This document shows, piece after piece, positions 12,529-27,312 of a stretch of DNA of 64,000 bases. The first letter of the stretch is position 1, and every line of letters starts with the position of its first letter. The translations under genes were made by a program, and so were the position numbers. Under the pieces are notes generated by a model, which worked only from the letters and a program-made list of their open reading frames with translations, did not search any database and had not been told where the DNA came from. This DNA is from Anoplolepis gracilipes (lineage: Eukaryota > Arthropoda > Insecta > Hymenoptera > Formicidae), in the NCBI RefSeq assembly GCF_047496725.1, contig NC_132971.1, forward strand, positions 7,592,001 through 7,656,000, read 5' to 3'.

Positions 12529-13091
12529 AGGGATCCTAAATTGTCCTGTATTATCTATATTTTTATTATACCAAAATATTTTTATTGGTTGTATAGAATG
12601 ATAAATTCTTTTTTCACATGATAAAAGTATACACCGAAATCTTTTCGGAACTTATGCGATCTTATGTTGATAAAGAAAAAAGTCAAGAAATTACAGTTTT
12701 TTTATCGGTTTGTAGAACCAGATTGTAACAATAATTGCTTAATGTACAAACGTTTTGCAGTTTGTATCAACAAAGTGAGATAAGTTTCAGATATAAATTG
12801 CATGAAGGAATATTAGTGATCTTTTAGATATGAGCTTAGAAGTCTAGATAAAAAACATTTTGTTGAAGAAAATGTTGTGCAGCAAAACGTTTTCACTAGG
12901 CTTCTAAACTCATTTCTAAAAGTTCACAAATATTCCTTCATCCAATTCTTACGGTGGGAACCTATTTTATTTTATATGTATAAATTGCAATTTAATTTTT
13001 ATATTAAATAAATATATACTTTTATATTAAGTAAATATATTGTCATTAGGTTAGATTTTGATCAGTGATATAGAACAGGTTTAGGATCTCT
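12529..13091. mobile_element. MITE copy 1, TTAA target site (piggyBac-type), 563 bp
   Basis: It is flanked by TTAA on both sides (12525-12528 and 13092-13095). The terminal inverted repeats read AGGGATCCTAAA and, at the right end, TTTAGGATCTCT. There is no transposase frame. An internal inverted repeat (about 12801-12847 with 12896-12943, core CATGAAGGAATATT) would fold into a long hairpin. It is homologous over its whole length to the element at 16783-17310, in the opposite orientation. It lies in intron 1 of the ENTREP-like gene. Confidence 0.85.
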
Positions 13092-13874
13092 TTAAATATT
13101 TATATTTTTTTCTATCTTGATTTTCTATTAAAAAAACTATTTGATTGTAACGTCGATGTCAATATATCATGCGAGATGCCTAAATTAATTTCATTTCACG
13201 TCATTATTGTCTCTTTATGAAAAAAATTTCCCGACAATTATGAGTTGTCTGCGAAGAATTGCGTCTTGCGACTTGAAACTCATTACTCTCCGGCATCACG
13301 TCGGGCCCACCATCCGAGATACCGGGCATCTAGCTGCTATAACCAGTCCGAAGTAGTCTTTGTAAGTACGACCAGCGACTCCCAGCCGCTCACATTCCTC
13401 GTATCTCGTTATACCAGCAAAGCCTCCGCAAAGACTCCGAAGGCCACGGTCAAGTTCGATGCCGATGGCATGTGCTCGGTCGCCGCTAGCTTTTTCTGTC
13501 GTTCGACGATCCCGCGGTAGTCGTCAAGAATGGAAATGTCTTCGCAACACGTGGATTTAATTTCGCTATCGAGTAGAGCGCTCGCTTTATAGCGCTCTGC
13601 TCGACATTCGTCGCCTTTATTCGTCTGCGAAATCGCCTACATGCTTTTGCAGGAAACGCTTTCCGACACGAAGTTCTCTCCTCGCATAATTATAGATCTG
13701 ATTCAATTCAATCAAATCAAAATTTACGCGTCGAGTAAAAAAAATGTCTGAAAATCTAATTATCAATTCTTGCAATTAATAATTCATGTGAAATATATTC
13801 GTTACTAGAGATATTATGTAATGTATAAAGGTGTAAAATATGAATATTTTACAAATAAAATTCCAAAAGTTTAA

Positions 13875-14188
13875 AGGTATGCTGGAGTACCGACCTAAAT
13901 CTAATCTAACATAATATATTTGCTTAATATAAAAAATTGCTATTTATACACATAAAATAAAATAGGTTTGAAATGTAAGAATTGCATTTGTTACTGCACA
14001 ACATTTTTTTCAACAAAATGTTTTTTACCTAGGCGTCTAAGCTCATTTCTAAAAGTTCACAAATATTCTTTCATACAATTCTTACATCGCAAATCTATTT
14101 TATTTTATGTGTATGAATGGCAACTTTTTATATTAAGCAAATATATTGTTATGAGGTTAGATTTTGGTCGGTATTCCAGCATCGCTTT
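13875..14188. mobile_element. MITE copy 2, foldback derivative, 314 bp
   Basis: TTAA flanks lie at 13871-13874 and 14189-14192. The two halves are near-complete inverted repeats of one another: the left starts AGGTATGCTGGAGTACCGAC, and the right reads GGTCGGTATTCCAGCAT near its end. Both arms match the same end of the two larger copies (TAAAATAAAATAGG and AAAAGTTCACAAATATTC blocks). It therefore looks like a palindromic derivative that lost the other end. Confidence 0.8.
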
Positions 14189-14445
14189 TTAATCCTTTTT
14201 TTTTTTCACGTGAATAATAATCAAGTATACAAGCTCCTCCGCTCCACTTAAGAAGTCAGATCGCTCTTCCGTGGCACGGTTGCAACACCGTGAGAAGAAC
14301 TGAGACGACCTTTTCATAGGCGCTATACGGGTTCCATGTTTCGCACGCGTGTTGCGAAATCACACGGTTGTGCGCTCACGTTATAGTCCTGCCTGAATCT
14401 ACAGCGAGCGATCGAATTGATCCATAACGATCCGACCAAACTCAC

Positions 14446-14630
14446 CTGCGAGTTGGTATTTGTGTTGCTAGGTCCTCTTGATCACTGTAGGCTGACGTTA
14501 TGTCTTCCGCGTGCTCGGCAATCTGAGGACGACGTAAAAAATCGATGTACGATGAAAGGACGAATCTCGTTTCTCGTTATCCCTCGGAAACTTCCTGCGG
14601 CCCTAAAATGATGCATTTTCGTGAAGCGTG
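14446..14630 (-). other. Probable non-coding first exon of the ENTREP/FAM189-like gene
   Basis: A strong minus-strand donor (GCAG|GTGAGT) ends at 14446. Spliced to the acceptor at 10988, it leaves an in-frame TAG upstream of the ATG at 10980, as expected for 5' UTR. The moderately CpG-rich block behind it sets the approximate start; the transcription start itself is not defined. The resulting intron 1 (10989-14445) holds two MITEs. Confidence 0.45.
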
Positions 14631-16782
<2,152 letters not shown>

Positions 16783-17310
16783 GGGGATCCTAGAGTTGTT
16801 CTATAATACCGACCAAAATCAAACCTAATGACTATATATATACTTAATATAAAAGTTGCAATTTATACACATAAAATAAAATAAGTTTTCATTGTAAGAA
16901 CTGCATGAAGGAATATTTATGAACTTTTAGAAATGAGTTTAGAAGCCTAGTAAAAACATTTTGCCGCACATTTTCTTCGACAAAATATTTTTTATCTAGA
17001 CTTTTAAGCTTATATCTAAAAGTTCACTAATATACCTTCATGCAATTTATATCTGGACCTCATCTCACTTTATTGATACAAACTGCAAAACGTTTGTATC
17101 AAACAATTATTGTTACAATCTGGTTTTAAAAGCCAATAAAAAAATGTAATTACTTAACTTTTTTCTTTATCAACATAAGATTGCATAAGTTTCAAAAAAG
17201 GTTTCGGTGTATATTTTTATCGTGCAAAAGAATTTAATCATTCTATACAACTGATAAAAACATTTTAGTATAATAAAAATATTGATAATACAGGACGGTT
17301 TAGAATCCCC
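16783..17310. mobile_element. MITE copy 3, TTAA target site, 528 bp
   Basis: TTAA flanks lie at 16779-16782 and 17311-17314. The ends are GGGGATCCTAGAG and TTTAGAATCCCC. It is the inverted relative of 12529-13091, sharing the blocks AACAATTATTGTTACAATCT, GCAAAACGTTTGTATC and GAAGGAATATT. Copies differ by scattered substitutions and small indels, so they are old insertions. It has no coding capacity. Confidence 0.85.
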
Positions 17311-17314
17311 TTAA

Positions 17315-18500
17315 GTTTATAATGATGGTTTTCTGTATCCGAATTACTTAAGGAAAGAATTTGAGGCATCATAATATGAACACACATGTGTAATCAATAA
17401 AATAATATGATGTACAAAGAGAGACATGATATAAGATAATGTAATATACTACGTCTATCCTAGTAGAATGGTGCTCTTCTGACATCAGCTCGTTTTACAT
17501 AAATATTCCACGCTCGAAACAATGGGATGCCATGGGTAGTATTTACCGAAATAACATGGAAGCGTAAGCGTTATGGACTCATCCATATAAACAGCCGTTG
17601 AATGGGCGTTTCTCAGCCAAACGTAAAGACAATAGGAGGCATGATCATATACTAAGCATGATGCCGCTTCTATAAGCTTTTTGTGTATGTATGTGCGCAT
17701 TTTTACTACGTACGTACACATGTATGTACGTGTATACTGTATTGTTTTGAATAGTTCTCATAAATCTCCCTCTCTAATAAATTATTCAAACCGTTTCATT
17801 CACTTTTCCATTAAATCCTAGATTATTGTAAAAAATATTTATAGTATAATATTTTTAGCCTACAAAAAATTTAATTCAGAGGCATTAAATAAACGTAGAA
17901 CTGAATTATTCTATTTACTTTTTAGTTTGAAAATTTAGTAAAGAGAGAAATTTGTGAGATAAAAATATAAATAATAATTGAATATAGATACATTATATAT
18001 ATTCAAACTTTATATATTTCATATTTCCATTTTTATTTAATAATTCTACAATAATTCCAGAGTTTGCACCGTACCCAAATACGCATTGTATTTTAAAAAA
18101 TTATATTAATTATTTATACCATTTAATTAATATAATTGTTTAACTGGCAAAAGTTTTAAATTTATTGAAATTGGTTCGCGTTGAGCACGCATTTTATTCG
18201 GCAAAATTATTGTATATCGTATATGAAATTATCTAAAGTACGACACTGAGCATTGTGTTAATTAGGCTAATACGATTAACTGTGTCTTTATAGTTTATAT
18301 ATAATTATTTGCGTTCTTGAACGCATCGATATGTCTAACAGAATTATCGAATTTATATTGGTGGCATTATTAATGTAGCATAAAAATACATCGAAAATAA
18401 TAAATGAAGAAATGACTGACATACTTATCAAAATAAATAGTAATAATTAATTACTGCCGTGCTCATATATACTCGTTGTTGTTCAAGACAATCATTTCGC
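17315..18500. other. Intergenic, right part
   Basis: AT-rich, with palindromic GTACGTAC stretches near 17705-17730. No gene is seen. The divergent promoter region starts at its right end. Confidence 0.6.
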
Positions 18501-18700
18501 GCGACGCGCCAAATTGTCGCGAGTGACGTGCGGTCAGCGCATGCGCGCGTCCCGCGCTGGCGCGCTGTCTGCGCGCCATATTTCGCGCGTCCGCGCGCCG
18601 CGGAACAGGCGCTGCGAAATCGTTCCGCGTAATTCGCGCCTTTTGCTCGACTAAAAAATTGATTATCGCGTTTAAATTGGTCTCCAAAGTGTCGCGGGTG

Positions 18701-18727
18701 ATGTCGGACATCATCATAGTGTGTTAA
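18701..18727 (+). CDS. Short upstream ORF, copy 1
   Basis: Eight residues (MSDIIIVC) plus TAA. It has the same length and position as the ORF in the second promoter copy. It could act as a uORF; it may equally be inherited from the duplication. Confidence 0.2.
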   Translation: MSDIIIVC

Positions 18728-19141
18728 TTAACCTGGTAATGACTAATCGTGTTTTCGTAATCGCGTAATTGTCGGACGCCGTTCATTACGACGCAGTGCC
18801 TCTCATCTATCGTAAAACTATCGAATCGAAATCGATCGCGTGATTTACGTCGTGAAGTGAAATGACAACAGTAAACAGACAATAATTCCGGTATTGAAGT
18901 AAACCATAATAATAATTATATCTTGCCGTTTATGGAAAGTATGCGTCTCGCGACGTGCGAGATTTACTGCAAGCTACGAGTGATTTACGCATGCGCGCCA
19001 TATTTTTGCCACTTTCTTTGCGCGGGAAACAGTCGTTATGAAATGTGTCTCTCCGCGTCGCACGCGCTTTTTTTATCGCTCGACAAAAATACATTTTGCC
19101 TGTGAATCGGTATCGAAAGTGTCGCGTGCAACACATCCTCG

Positions 19142-19168
19142 ATGTCCGGTACAGCAGCAGTGCATTAA
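19142..19168 (+). CDS. Short upstream ORF, copy 2
   Basis: Eight residues (MSGTAAVH) plus TAA, lying 107 nt before the strong donor at 19275. Start, stop and length match copy 1, while most codons differ. Confidence 0.25.
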   Translation: MSGTAAVH

Positions 19169-19950
19169 TTAGCCATGCATAATCGCGATTGATCGCACAA
19201 TTCACGTCGCACACGAAACGTGCCGAGTACAGTGAGTGAATAAACGATCGACCTCCACAGGCTGAATCAGTTAAGGTAAGTGATACTAATTACCCATTAC
19301 GCGCGATATTCGAGTAGATATGTGAAGTACAATCACGTTGATTCGAAATCAAATGATCCGACGTTATTAGTCGAAAATGAACAGCAAAGCGATAACGTGA
19401 ACTGTCGTTACGGTATTATGTAATTAATGCGCGCATTATTAACCACATTTTCTCGATTGCACGATGGTATGATTCGATCTCAAATTATGTCGAGATCATC
19501 GATATTTAATGGAATAATCCTTACAATGATCCTATAATAATAATCTGTTTTATTAAACTTCAAAGTACATATTTTTATTAATAATATATAATAATGTATA
19601 TATACAAATAATGTAACTGTATATAATTTTTGTATAATTTATTATGCCTTTAAAAATAATATTTTTTAAAATGTTAACGTTTATATATAAAATAATAGAA
19701 AATAATAGGAAAAGTATTATGTGTGTTTATTTTATTAAAAAAAGATATGTATATATATAATCTGAGAAAATGACTTAATGACTATCTACATATTATATGT
19801 ATAATTATTAATAACTTAATGACTATATATTATATGTATAATTACAAGTAACTCTCAAACGTTTTGACAACGATATGTCATTTCATCTGTGGTTACAATT
19901 TCTACTCATACCGCGACTTAATAGACTTGAAACTATATTGTTTTAAATAG

Positions 19951-20003
19951 AAATAGACGCCAATGAAACAGATGATGGCAAAAATGCTGCACCGGAGTTC
20001 TCA
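19951..20003 (+). CDS. Candidate small exon downstream of the duplicated promoter
   Basis: The acceptor is TTTTAAATAG and the donor TCTCA|GTAAGTAC. Two readings are open. One gives IDANETDDGKNAAPEFS in phase 0 at the donor. The other starts at ATG 19963 (MKQMMAKMLHRSS plus two bases) and continues in phase into the exon at 25280-25385. The second would let the upstream exon be pure 5' UTR. I recognise neither peptide. Confidence 0.35.
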
Positions 20004-20911
20004 GTAAGTACTCAATTTATTTTATTATTTGCGATGATTTATTTTACTGTTTAGAATTTTTCGATAAAATTGAAATATTTTGCATTCCAAAAAAAAATAA
20101 GTTTCATAATGCTGCAAACCTGTGTTAAATAGAAATTAATATAATAAGCAAAATGAAATCGTTTTTACTAATTTTGTTTATTTAAATAAATTTAAAAAAT
20201 GCAAATGTAAAAACATAAAATATTTACAGTTTATTATAAAGATAACAGAAGAACGTGACAAATATATAAATATAATTTTATCACTATAGTATTTTCAAAT
20301 TACGTATCTAAACAATGCATAGTATTTATGTATATCATAATATTATAATATCATAATATTTATATATAAAGGTTAATAATTTTCTTATTGGCAACAGCAC
20401 AGAAGAGTTTACATTAAATAAATTTATAAATAATTTTTTTCAATAATTTAAATTTCTGCATATTACGTCAAACAATTTACACTAAAGTTTTGATGTTGTA
20501 ACTTTAAGCGGTTGCCTCGGTCCTTTGCCTTATAATTGCAACAAATATTTAACATTTAACATATTGCCATTCTCGCACTATATAAAATAATTTTAGCAAT
20601 TCAATTTTCCATGAAATAAAATAAAATAAATCACAAATATTTTGATATTAAAAAATCAAGTTAATTAAATTCTCATATTCTTAATATACAAATGTATATT
20701 TTTTACATTTTATTATTACACCCTAAATTAATTATTTTTAATTGCAAATCATTTATTCAGTTTTGCATTCTGTGAAGAATGAATATCAATTACACAAAAA
20801 ATATATTGTACGAAACTACACTGTAGTGCAATTATTGGCAATTTTATTACGTGTCAATATTGTCATTAGAAACGATTCGGAAATTTATGGTAGAAATATT
20901 CAAAACAATAT

Positions 20912-21073
<162 letters not shown>

Positions 21074-24000
21074 TGCTTTAAATATTTCTACTATAGAATT
21101 CTCTTTAATAAAATTTGTAAATCAAAAAATAAATGAAATAACTCGAAAAATTGATTAGCGAAAAAAATTTTGCGATAGAAATATTCAAAGTGAAATATAT
21201 GTACCTATATATATTTTTTATATTTGCAGGTGTACTTATTAATGTACAGCTAATTGTAAGCTATATCTCGATACTTTTATTATTTTACATCAAATATGAA
21301 CGATTATGATATCGCGATTGCTGATATTAATTTAATATATTGACTTTGAATTAGCATAAATTATTAATGATCGAAAATGTATGTATATATATATATATAT
21401 ATATTTTGTGCAATAATTAATTGGATAGTTCCAATTATACTATTTATTTTATAAACTACTTTTAAAAATTATTTTTTTTAAAAATTTAATTCATAATATA
21501 TTTTGCTTACAATTTATTTTGCAACTGAAAAATGTTATATGAAATGTAATATAAAATGTAATATAAAAAATTTTCATATAAAAGAGGTACACATTATATA
21601 AAATGTAGACTCTAGGACATTTTTTTTCAGTAGAAGGCATTCGTTTTTTCATTGCATCTGGGAGAAAGAACTTCAAGCACAATGGTCTACGTAATTAAGG
21701 GTCAAAAGTTTTTAGCTTCGTTAATTACGCGAACAGTTTAAATGATGCTATTATCATTCCAGAAATACTGCTAGCAAAACGCTATGCAAAATATAATTTT
21801 ATTTCTTTTTCACCAGGACATTTATTTTAATAATTTTCAATAAACTTTAATAAAAAAAGTGTTAATTTATTAATAATATTTATGTTATTAATTGCTATGT
21901 TTTACTTTGACAAGAATTAAAAATAGATTAAATATATTATTAAATTTTTTTTAAATTTATTTATTTGTTACATAATTCTACAAAATAAGAATTAATATTT
22001 CTCAACAGATAAACTAGTCACTCGATACCTCGAATACTATGAGACTCAGACGGTTCGTTGCATTAACAGCAGATGGCACCGTCTGTGTATATAGTTGTTG
22101 ATCTTGTTTTATAATTTATAATTTAATTAATTTAATATATAGAAAATCAAAGAATATATTTATAAAATAGAAGATATAGAAACAATTTAATCGGCTATTT
22201 TAAAAATTAGTATAAATTAACATCATAAATCACATACCATAAAACTAAGCAATAGTATTAATCTCACACCCGCACTCATTGATAATTAAATAAATTATTT
22301 ATAAAATATCATTAATATCAATAATCTCTATTTTAAAGACAAATTATAAATTTAGTCGCTGCAATATTTAACGTGTGATTAAAAAATTAAAAAATTTAAC
22401 AAAAAACATTTATATTTACTTATTAAAATCATGATTCGCAAAAATTCACAAAATTTTAACAGTCCTTAAAAAATCCTTAAAAAAACTTGGTTTTAATAAA
22501 ATTGGCTTACATTCGAATTCAAAATTTGAAAAATAAGTTTGCGGCACAATTGTCGTACTGATTGTGAGTAATACTTCGACAAGAAAGACTCAGTGAAATA
22601 GTTCCTTTGTCTTGTAGCAAAACAAGAATCAACACAAGCGGTCGCGTATGGTATTGTCGAGCTCGTTGACCCCGTCGACTAACCGAGCATAAGTTCCGCC
22701 GTTTTCCTTTTCCGATCCCGTGTGTCGACGATCTTGCTTCTTCTCCTTCGACGAGACGGAGGAGAGTTATGGGTAGGTTATAGTTTTACGAGACCGGACC
22801 GCGATGACGATTGCCGGCAGACCGGCGGGACGAAGAGGGCCGCAGCCTTCGCATTCGGACCATTAGTCCGGCATGGCAATTCGTCAAATCGGGAGAAATG
22901 TAGTATCAATAACGTACCGCAGCTGCCGCTACCGAAGCATGCATTTCCCTGACGCGCAAATTGCCGGCGCCGATGCCTTTTCGAACAGACGAGAGCGACA
23001 ATCGTTTCCGATTTCTTACTACCCCCCCTGTTCCTCCTCTCCTCCTTTCGCTTCTTTTAAGCGTCTTTTTACCCCAACGTCGGATGCTTTCCCGAAGGCA
23101 CGCTTTTTTTCCGCCCGCCAATCCGCCAATTCACTTCCGCCGGCGCGAAGTCGGTACTAATGATAGATCATTTTCTATAAATGGATTTATAATCCGCGCT
23201 TTCTCGATCCCCCGATGAATTCTCTCTCGGGGGGATAAAAATAGAAGTTTTCGCGTCGCGCGATTACGAGATGCTGTTTGTCACGTCGTCGTTTTGAAGC
23301 GAGAATTATATGGCACTCCAAAACATTTATCGCATCGATCTTTTTTCATTTTCTTAGACATCTTTGGCAAGAGCAAATTGCATTTCTATTAACATGTATG
23401 TACTAACGATTACGAATCGACTCGCGTTCCTGATGAATCAGAACTCTTCCGGTTTTCTCTCTCGTAACTGACCTCGCGTCGGCGTCAATTTGCCGCGGTT
23501 TCCATTCTCTAAACCGAATTCGACGATCCGAATTCCAGAGTCGGCCTGTGTGTGATGTGTTTGCGGATAAATCCTCGTCCCTCCCCCGCTGTGCCTGTGC
23601 CACCCTGTGCCTCTGTCCCTTTCGTCCTTCTGCTGCTGATTCTTCTCCTTTTCCTCTCGCTTCCTCGCAGCATTCGGCGCTAAATAATAAATACGAGAGG
23701 GTTCTTCGGAAATACCCCGAGGGTGCCATTAGCGGGGTACAGGCCCGCGCCCTCGGACTTACCCTCTCACACACTTTGAGACCCGTCCCTGTGTTTCTCT
23801 CTCTCCCCCGGTCTTCTTCGGCTTCCACGACCCGAAACGCGAGTCTAATACACTTAGAGACGAGACGCGCGGCGCGTCTATGGAAAAAGGGCGAGGGTCC
23901 CAGCGATCGCTTTATGGAGACAGCCACCTTTCTTTCTTCTCTTTTCCTTTTCTTTTCTTTCCTTTTTTGATACTCGCTGGGCGGGCGTCGAATCAATGAC

Positions 24001-25122
24001 TGGCTTGAAATTTATGAAAAGGATCGAAAGATCATCCCGTTTTTTAAAGATAGTAACGGAGGGAGAGAGTAACTGAGGGCGATAGAAACGCGCTAATGTT
24101 TGGGATATTAATGGGGGGTTGCTTCTCGTATCTTGCGCGGCATAAATTATCACACAACGAGTCTTCGTGGTATGAGTCAATCAAATTCAGTTAAAGGCGC
24201 CTGTAAGTTTGTAAACGGTCGAGATTTTTTTTTGTGGTTTGAACGAATATCACATTTCGGGATTGAAACGGATAAATGAAGCCCAATGAATTCTATTTAT
24301 ATTGTCGCGCTATTTTTTTGTTTACGATTAAATCGTTACACAAAACGAGCCTTTCCTGTTATTCGATATTTTTTTCGCTCATACTAGAATATCGTTTTGA
24401 AAGCAGGTAATCACGATATTCGTTACCACTGAATCGGTTAAATTCCAAAAACCCGCCCTCTCGATTAAACGGACGCGGCCATCGATCTCTCGATATCACG
24501 ATAAAGAGGAAAGCCGCGTTACCGAATAGAAAACTTTCAATCAGCGCGGAGACCCTTTTTTGGATCTTTTTCTTCGGGCCAGATCAACTCCCAGAATTCG
24601 ATGCAAGGAAACATTGTGAAACGACTCGCCCGTCTCCGGAAATCTGTACAGGACTTCCGGTAAATCTAATAGAGCTCGCTTGGAAAACGTCCACCGTTTG
24701 CTCTAACCGGTGAAACGGTTAATCGAGGCCATTGCGGACAACAGAGGTTCTCAAATTCTTCCTTCTGGATTTAAATTTATATGCTGCGCCATAAAACGGA
24801 ATTGTGGAATTATCAAATTTTTTCGATCTCTCACTCGTCATCGACTCACAGGATATATACGTAATGTTTGTGATATCGATCAGTAATATTTAAATATTTT
24901 TAAAAAATTGTCAAAATGTTTAACGACAAAAGTAATTGTACAAGGATAGATTTTTCAAATATATATGTATAAAATAATTCACAATTTATATTTGTGTTAT
25001 AAAACATTATATTATTTGACATATAGTAAAAAATAAATTGTTTTTTTCTTCGTCAAAAATTTAATTTTTTACAAGTGTTTACAAATTAATTGACATATCA
25101 AAAATTATGCAATATGTACGTA

Positions 25123-25128
25123 CCTCTC

Positions 25129-25172
<44 letters not shown>

Positions 25173-25180
25173 TCTGTCTC
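25123..25180. repeat. (TC)n microsatellite
   Basis: TC run with single interruptions, about 100 bp upstream of the candidate exon acceptor at 25279. It could act as an extended polypyrimidine tract. Confidence 0.95.
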
Positions 25181-25279
25181 TTTGCTACTTTAGAAATATA
25201 ATTAAATACATTTAAATTATTGTGCTATGTCATTTTTTAATAAAGCACACCATCTTTCTTAATATAATTTTTATAACAG

Positions 25280-25385
25280 TTCCTCGCGGTCGCAGCGCGG
25301 TTTCTTCTTCCAATTCAAAGTGCATTCAAACTGCAACTGCGATAGACGCACGCAGCAACCCTGGAAACGCGAGGCGACGCGAGGG
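25280..25385 (+). CDS. Candidate internal exon of the same plus-strand transcript
   Basis: The acceptor is TTTTTATAACAG, and the very strong donor is GAGGG|GTAAGTATC. It is 106 nt and GC-rich against AT-rich flanks. Joined to 19951-20003 it stays open and ends in phase 0, giving a 49-codon start (FFFQFKVHSNCNCDRRTQQP within it). The next exon was not found; it may be far downstream. Non-coding exon is an alternative. Confidence 0.35.
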
Positions 25386-27229
25386 GTAAGTATCAATAAT
25401 TGAGCACCATGGGGGTGGCTTCGCTCGGCCATTTAGCGGTCGAACGAGGGGACGATCCGCGGCGGGTGCCTATGGTACGGGGATATCGGTGGATGTATCG
25501 CACGGCGAGGCCTGCTATCGACATGTCGACGATGCCAGACCGGAGCTGTATATTCTACGATATAGGAAACTATCCTAGCCGCGATCATGATACGCGAAAA
25601 TACCATCTGTCATTCGGGGATGCGTGCCGGGTCCTGCTTTCCCTCCCGTCCCGCCGGGATTTTCGACCCCGCCACCCTCTACCCCGGTCGCCACCCTCTC
25701 GATTCGTGACCCTCGATTTTTTCGCATTCATCGGGCGACTTTCTCGTAACGAAAATAGGTAACGTGTAGTCAACAAAAAGTCAATCCGTAAATTACAATA
25801 ATAACACAGTAATAAGTAGAGGAAAAAATTAATAAGAAACATTCGTGTGTGCATGTGTGTTATTTTACATTATTTTTGATTAAGAGAATTCATGACCTAA
25901 AACCACATTATACATATGTTGTTTGTATTCTTCATGATGCATTCAATTTACTGCTGTTTATTGAATTTTCTACTGACCTTGTTTATTATCAGAGCAAATT
26001 AACGTGATCCACTTTGGCGACACATACCAGATAATTGCGTTGGAAATATATGTCGGCATTTTCGAAATCGAGTTAGAGAGGTGGATGCCATTAAGCTCTG
26101 GAAAATGTTTTCTTAAATAGCATGACCGTAAGACCCAGTTAATCCGGATTCCGGAACAATGCGGGATTTGAAACAATTGGCTGCAAACGAACGAGTATCG
26201 GGAGACCGGGTCGCTGCCCGGCAGCCGTGAATAATCATGACCCATAGTCGGATTCACTTTTCAATTAAAGGTCCCGATTTGCATTCGACTCCACTGCCGT
26301 TGATCGGAACGCGCGACCGAACTGGAAGGGTCGACGACCGGCCGCGCCATCGAAAGTAGCGAATAACGAGAATGGCGATAAATCGATTGAACGTGTCAAA
26401 CAATATGTCCTTATCGTAGCTCGAGTATTCCCGAATATTGCCGCGCGGTATTCATTATCATTAACTTGGCGTTTTTATATCTGCGTATAAACACACATAT
26501 ATATTTTAAAATATAAATATACAAAAATAGAAAATAGAAAATATACATAAAGAATATATAAAAATTATTTATCTTAATAAGCAGCATTTAATTGAAAAGA
26601 ATCTCTCTCGACATGTTTTATTTAAGTCATATTATTTTATTGATTGACTAGCATATTATTTTTATTATTTTATATAATTACATATTATTATTACAAAATT
26701 AATGTTAACTACTTGAGTTTCAAATAAAATAATTGGATTATTTTCCTGTATTTTTTTCATAATAATAAAAATACAATATCATATATATTGTAATATTCTG
26801 AGATTTCATAAATTTATATATAAAATAAACGATATATAGTGCAATTAAAAAAAGTTTTATAAAATAATTTTATTAATATGTGGCAAAAATAAAGAAACTT
26901 ATATGATCTTCCCATAAGAACGAATTATACGAACAGAATTTGACTTTACCACAGCGTCTCGCCTTCGCGTTTTAACCCCCATTAGTGACCCAGACCGCAA
27001 TACGAAGGTCTCGGGCGACAACCTAATGTTATGTAAAAATACCCACTGCGCCCGGTGTGTATATTAATGCCGAAGAAGAACGAAGCGGATGAGTGAGGGC
27101 GCGGGAGAGGAAAGACATCGAACCAGATGTTCCGACCAAAATATCTAAATAAATCCAGCTCGCCCTTAAAATCCCAGAGTCGAATAAGTAATAACATCTA
27201 CGGCTGTGTCCCATCCTTCTATCTCCTTT

Positions 27230-27231
<2 letters not shown>

Positions 27232-27262
<31 letters not shown>

Positions 27263-27312
27263 GTCTCTCTCTCTTTTTCTCTCTTTTGCTCTCTCGCTCT
27301 CTTTCTCTCTTG
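27232..27312. repeat. Imperfect (CT)n tract
   Basis: CT-rich run with T and G interruptions. Confidence 0.9.

Larger units (their letters stand above)
18501..19275 (+). promoter_or_regulatory. Duplicated CpG-rich promoter and first exon
   Basis: Two diverged copies of a CpG-rich block are offset by 441 bp. Both have an NRF1/Erect-wing-like core (GCGCATGCGC at 18537-18546, CGCATGCGC at 18988-18996). They share the 13-mer GCGCGCCATATTT (18571 and 18993) and the block AAAGTGTCGCG. Each has a 9-codon ORF (18701-18727 and 19142-19168) and ends near a donor-like site. The downstream donor TTAAG|GTAAGTGAT at 19275 is strong; the upstream equivalent (GAAG|TAAACC) is weak. NRF1-type sites are typical of broadly expressed promoters. 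Direction is inferred from the donor. Confidence 0.5.

Noticed and set aside
18463..18717. 84-residue minus-strand frame starting MMMSDITRDTLETNLNAI
   Set aside because: Lies in the CpG-rich promoter copy. The frame is not maintained in the second copy, and no splice or start signal supports it.
23403..23996. 197-residue minus-strand frame
   Set aside because: It starts at TTG, lies in a GC-rich island with an equally open opposite strand, and its composition is Arg/Lys/Glu-rich as expected from CT-rich DNA. A donor near 23764 leaves a non-coding exon possible.
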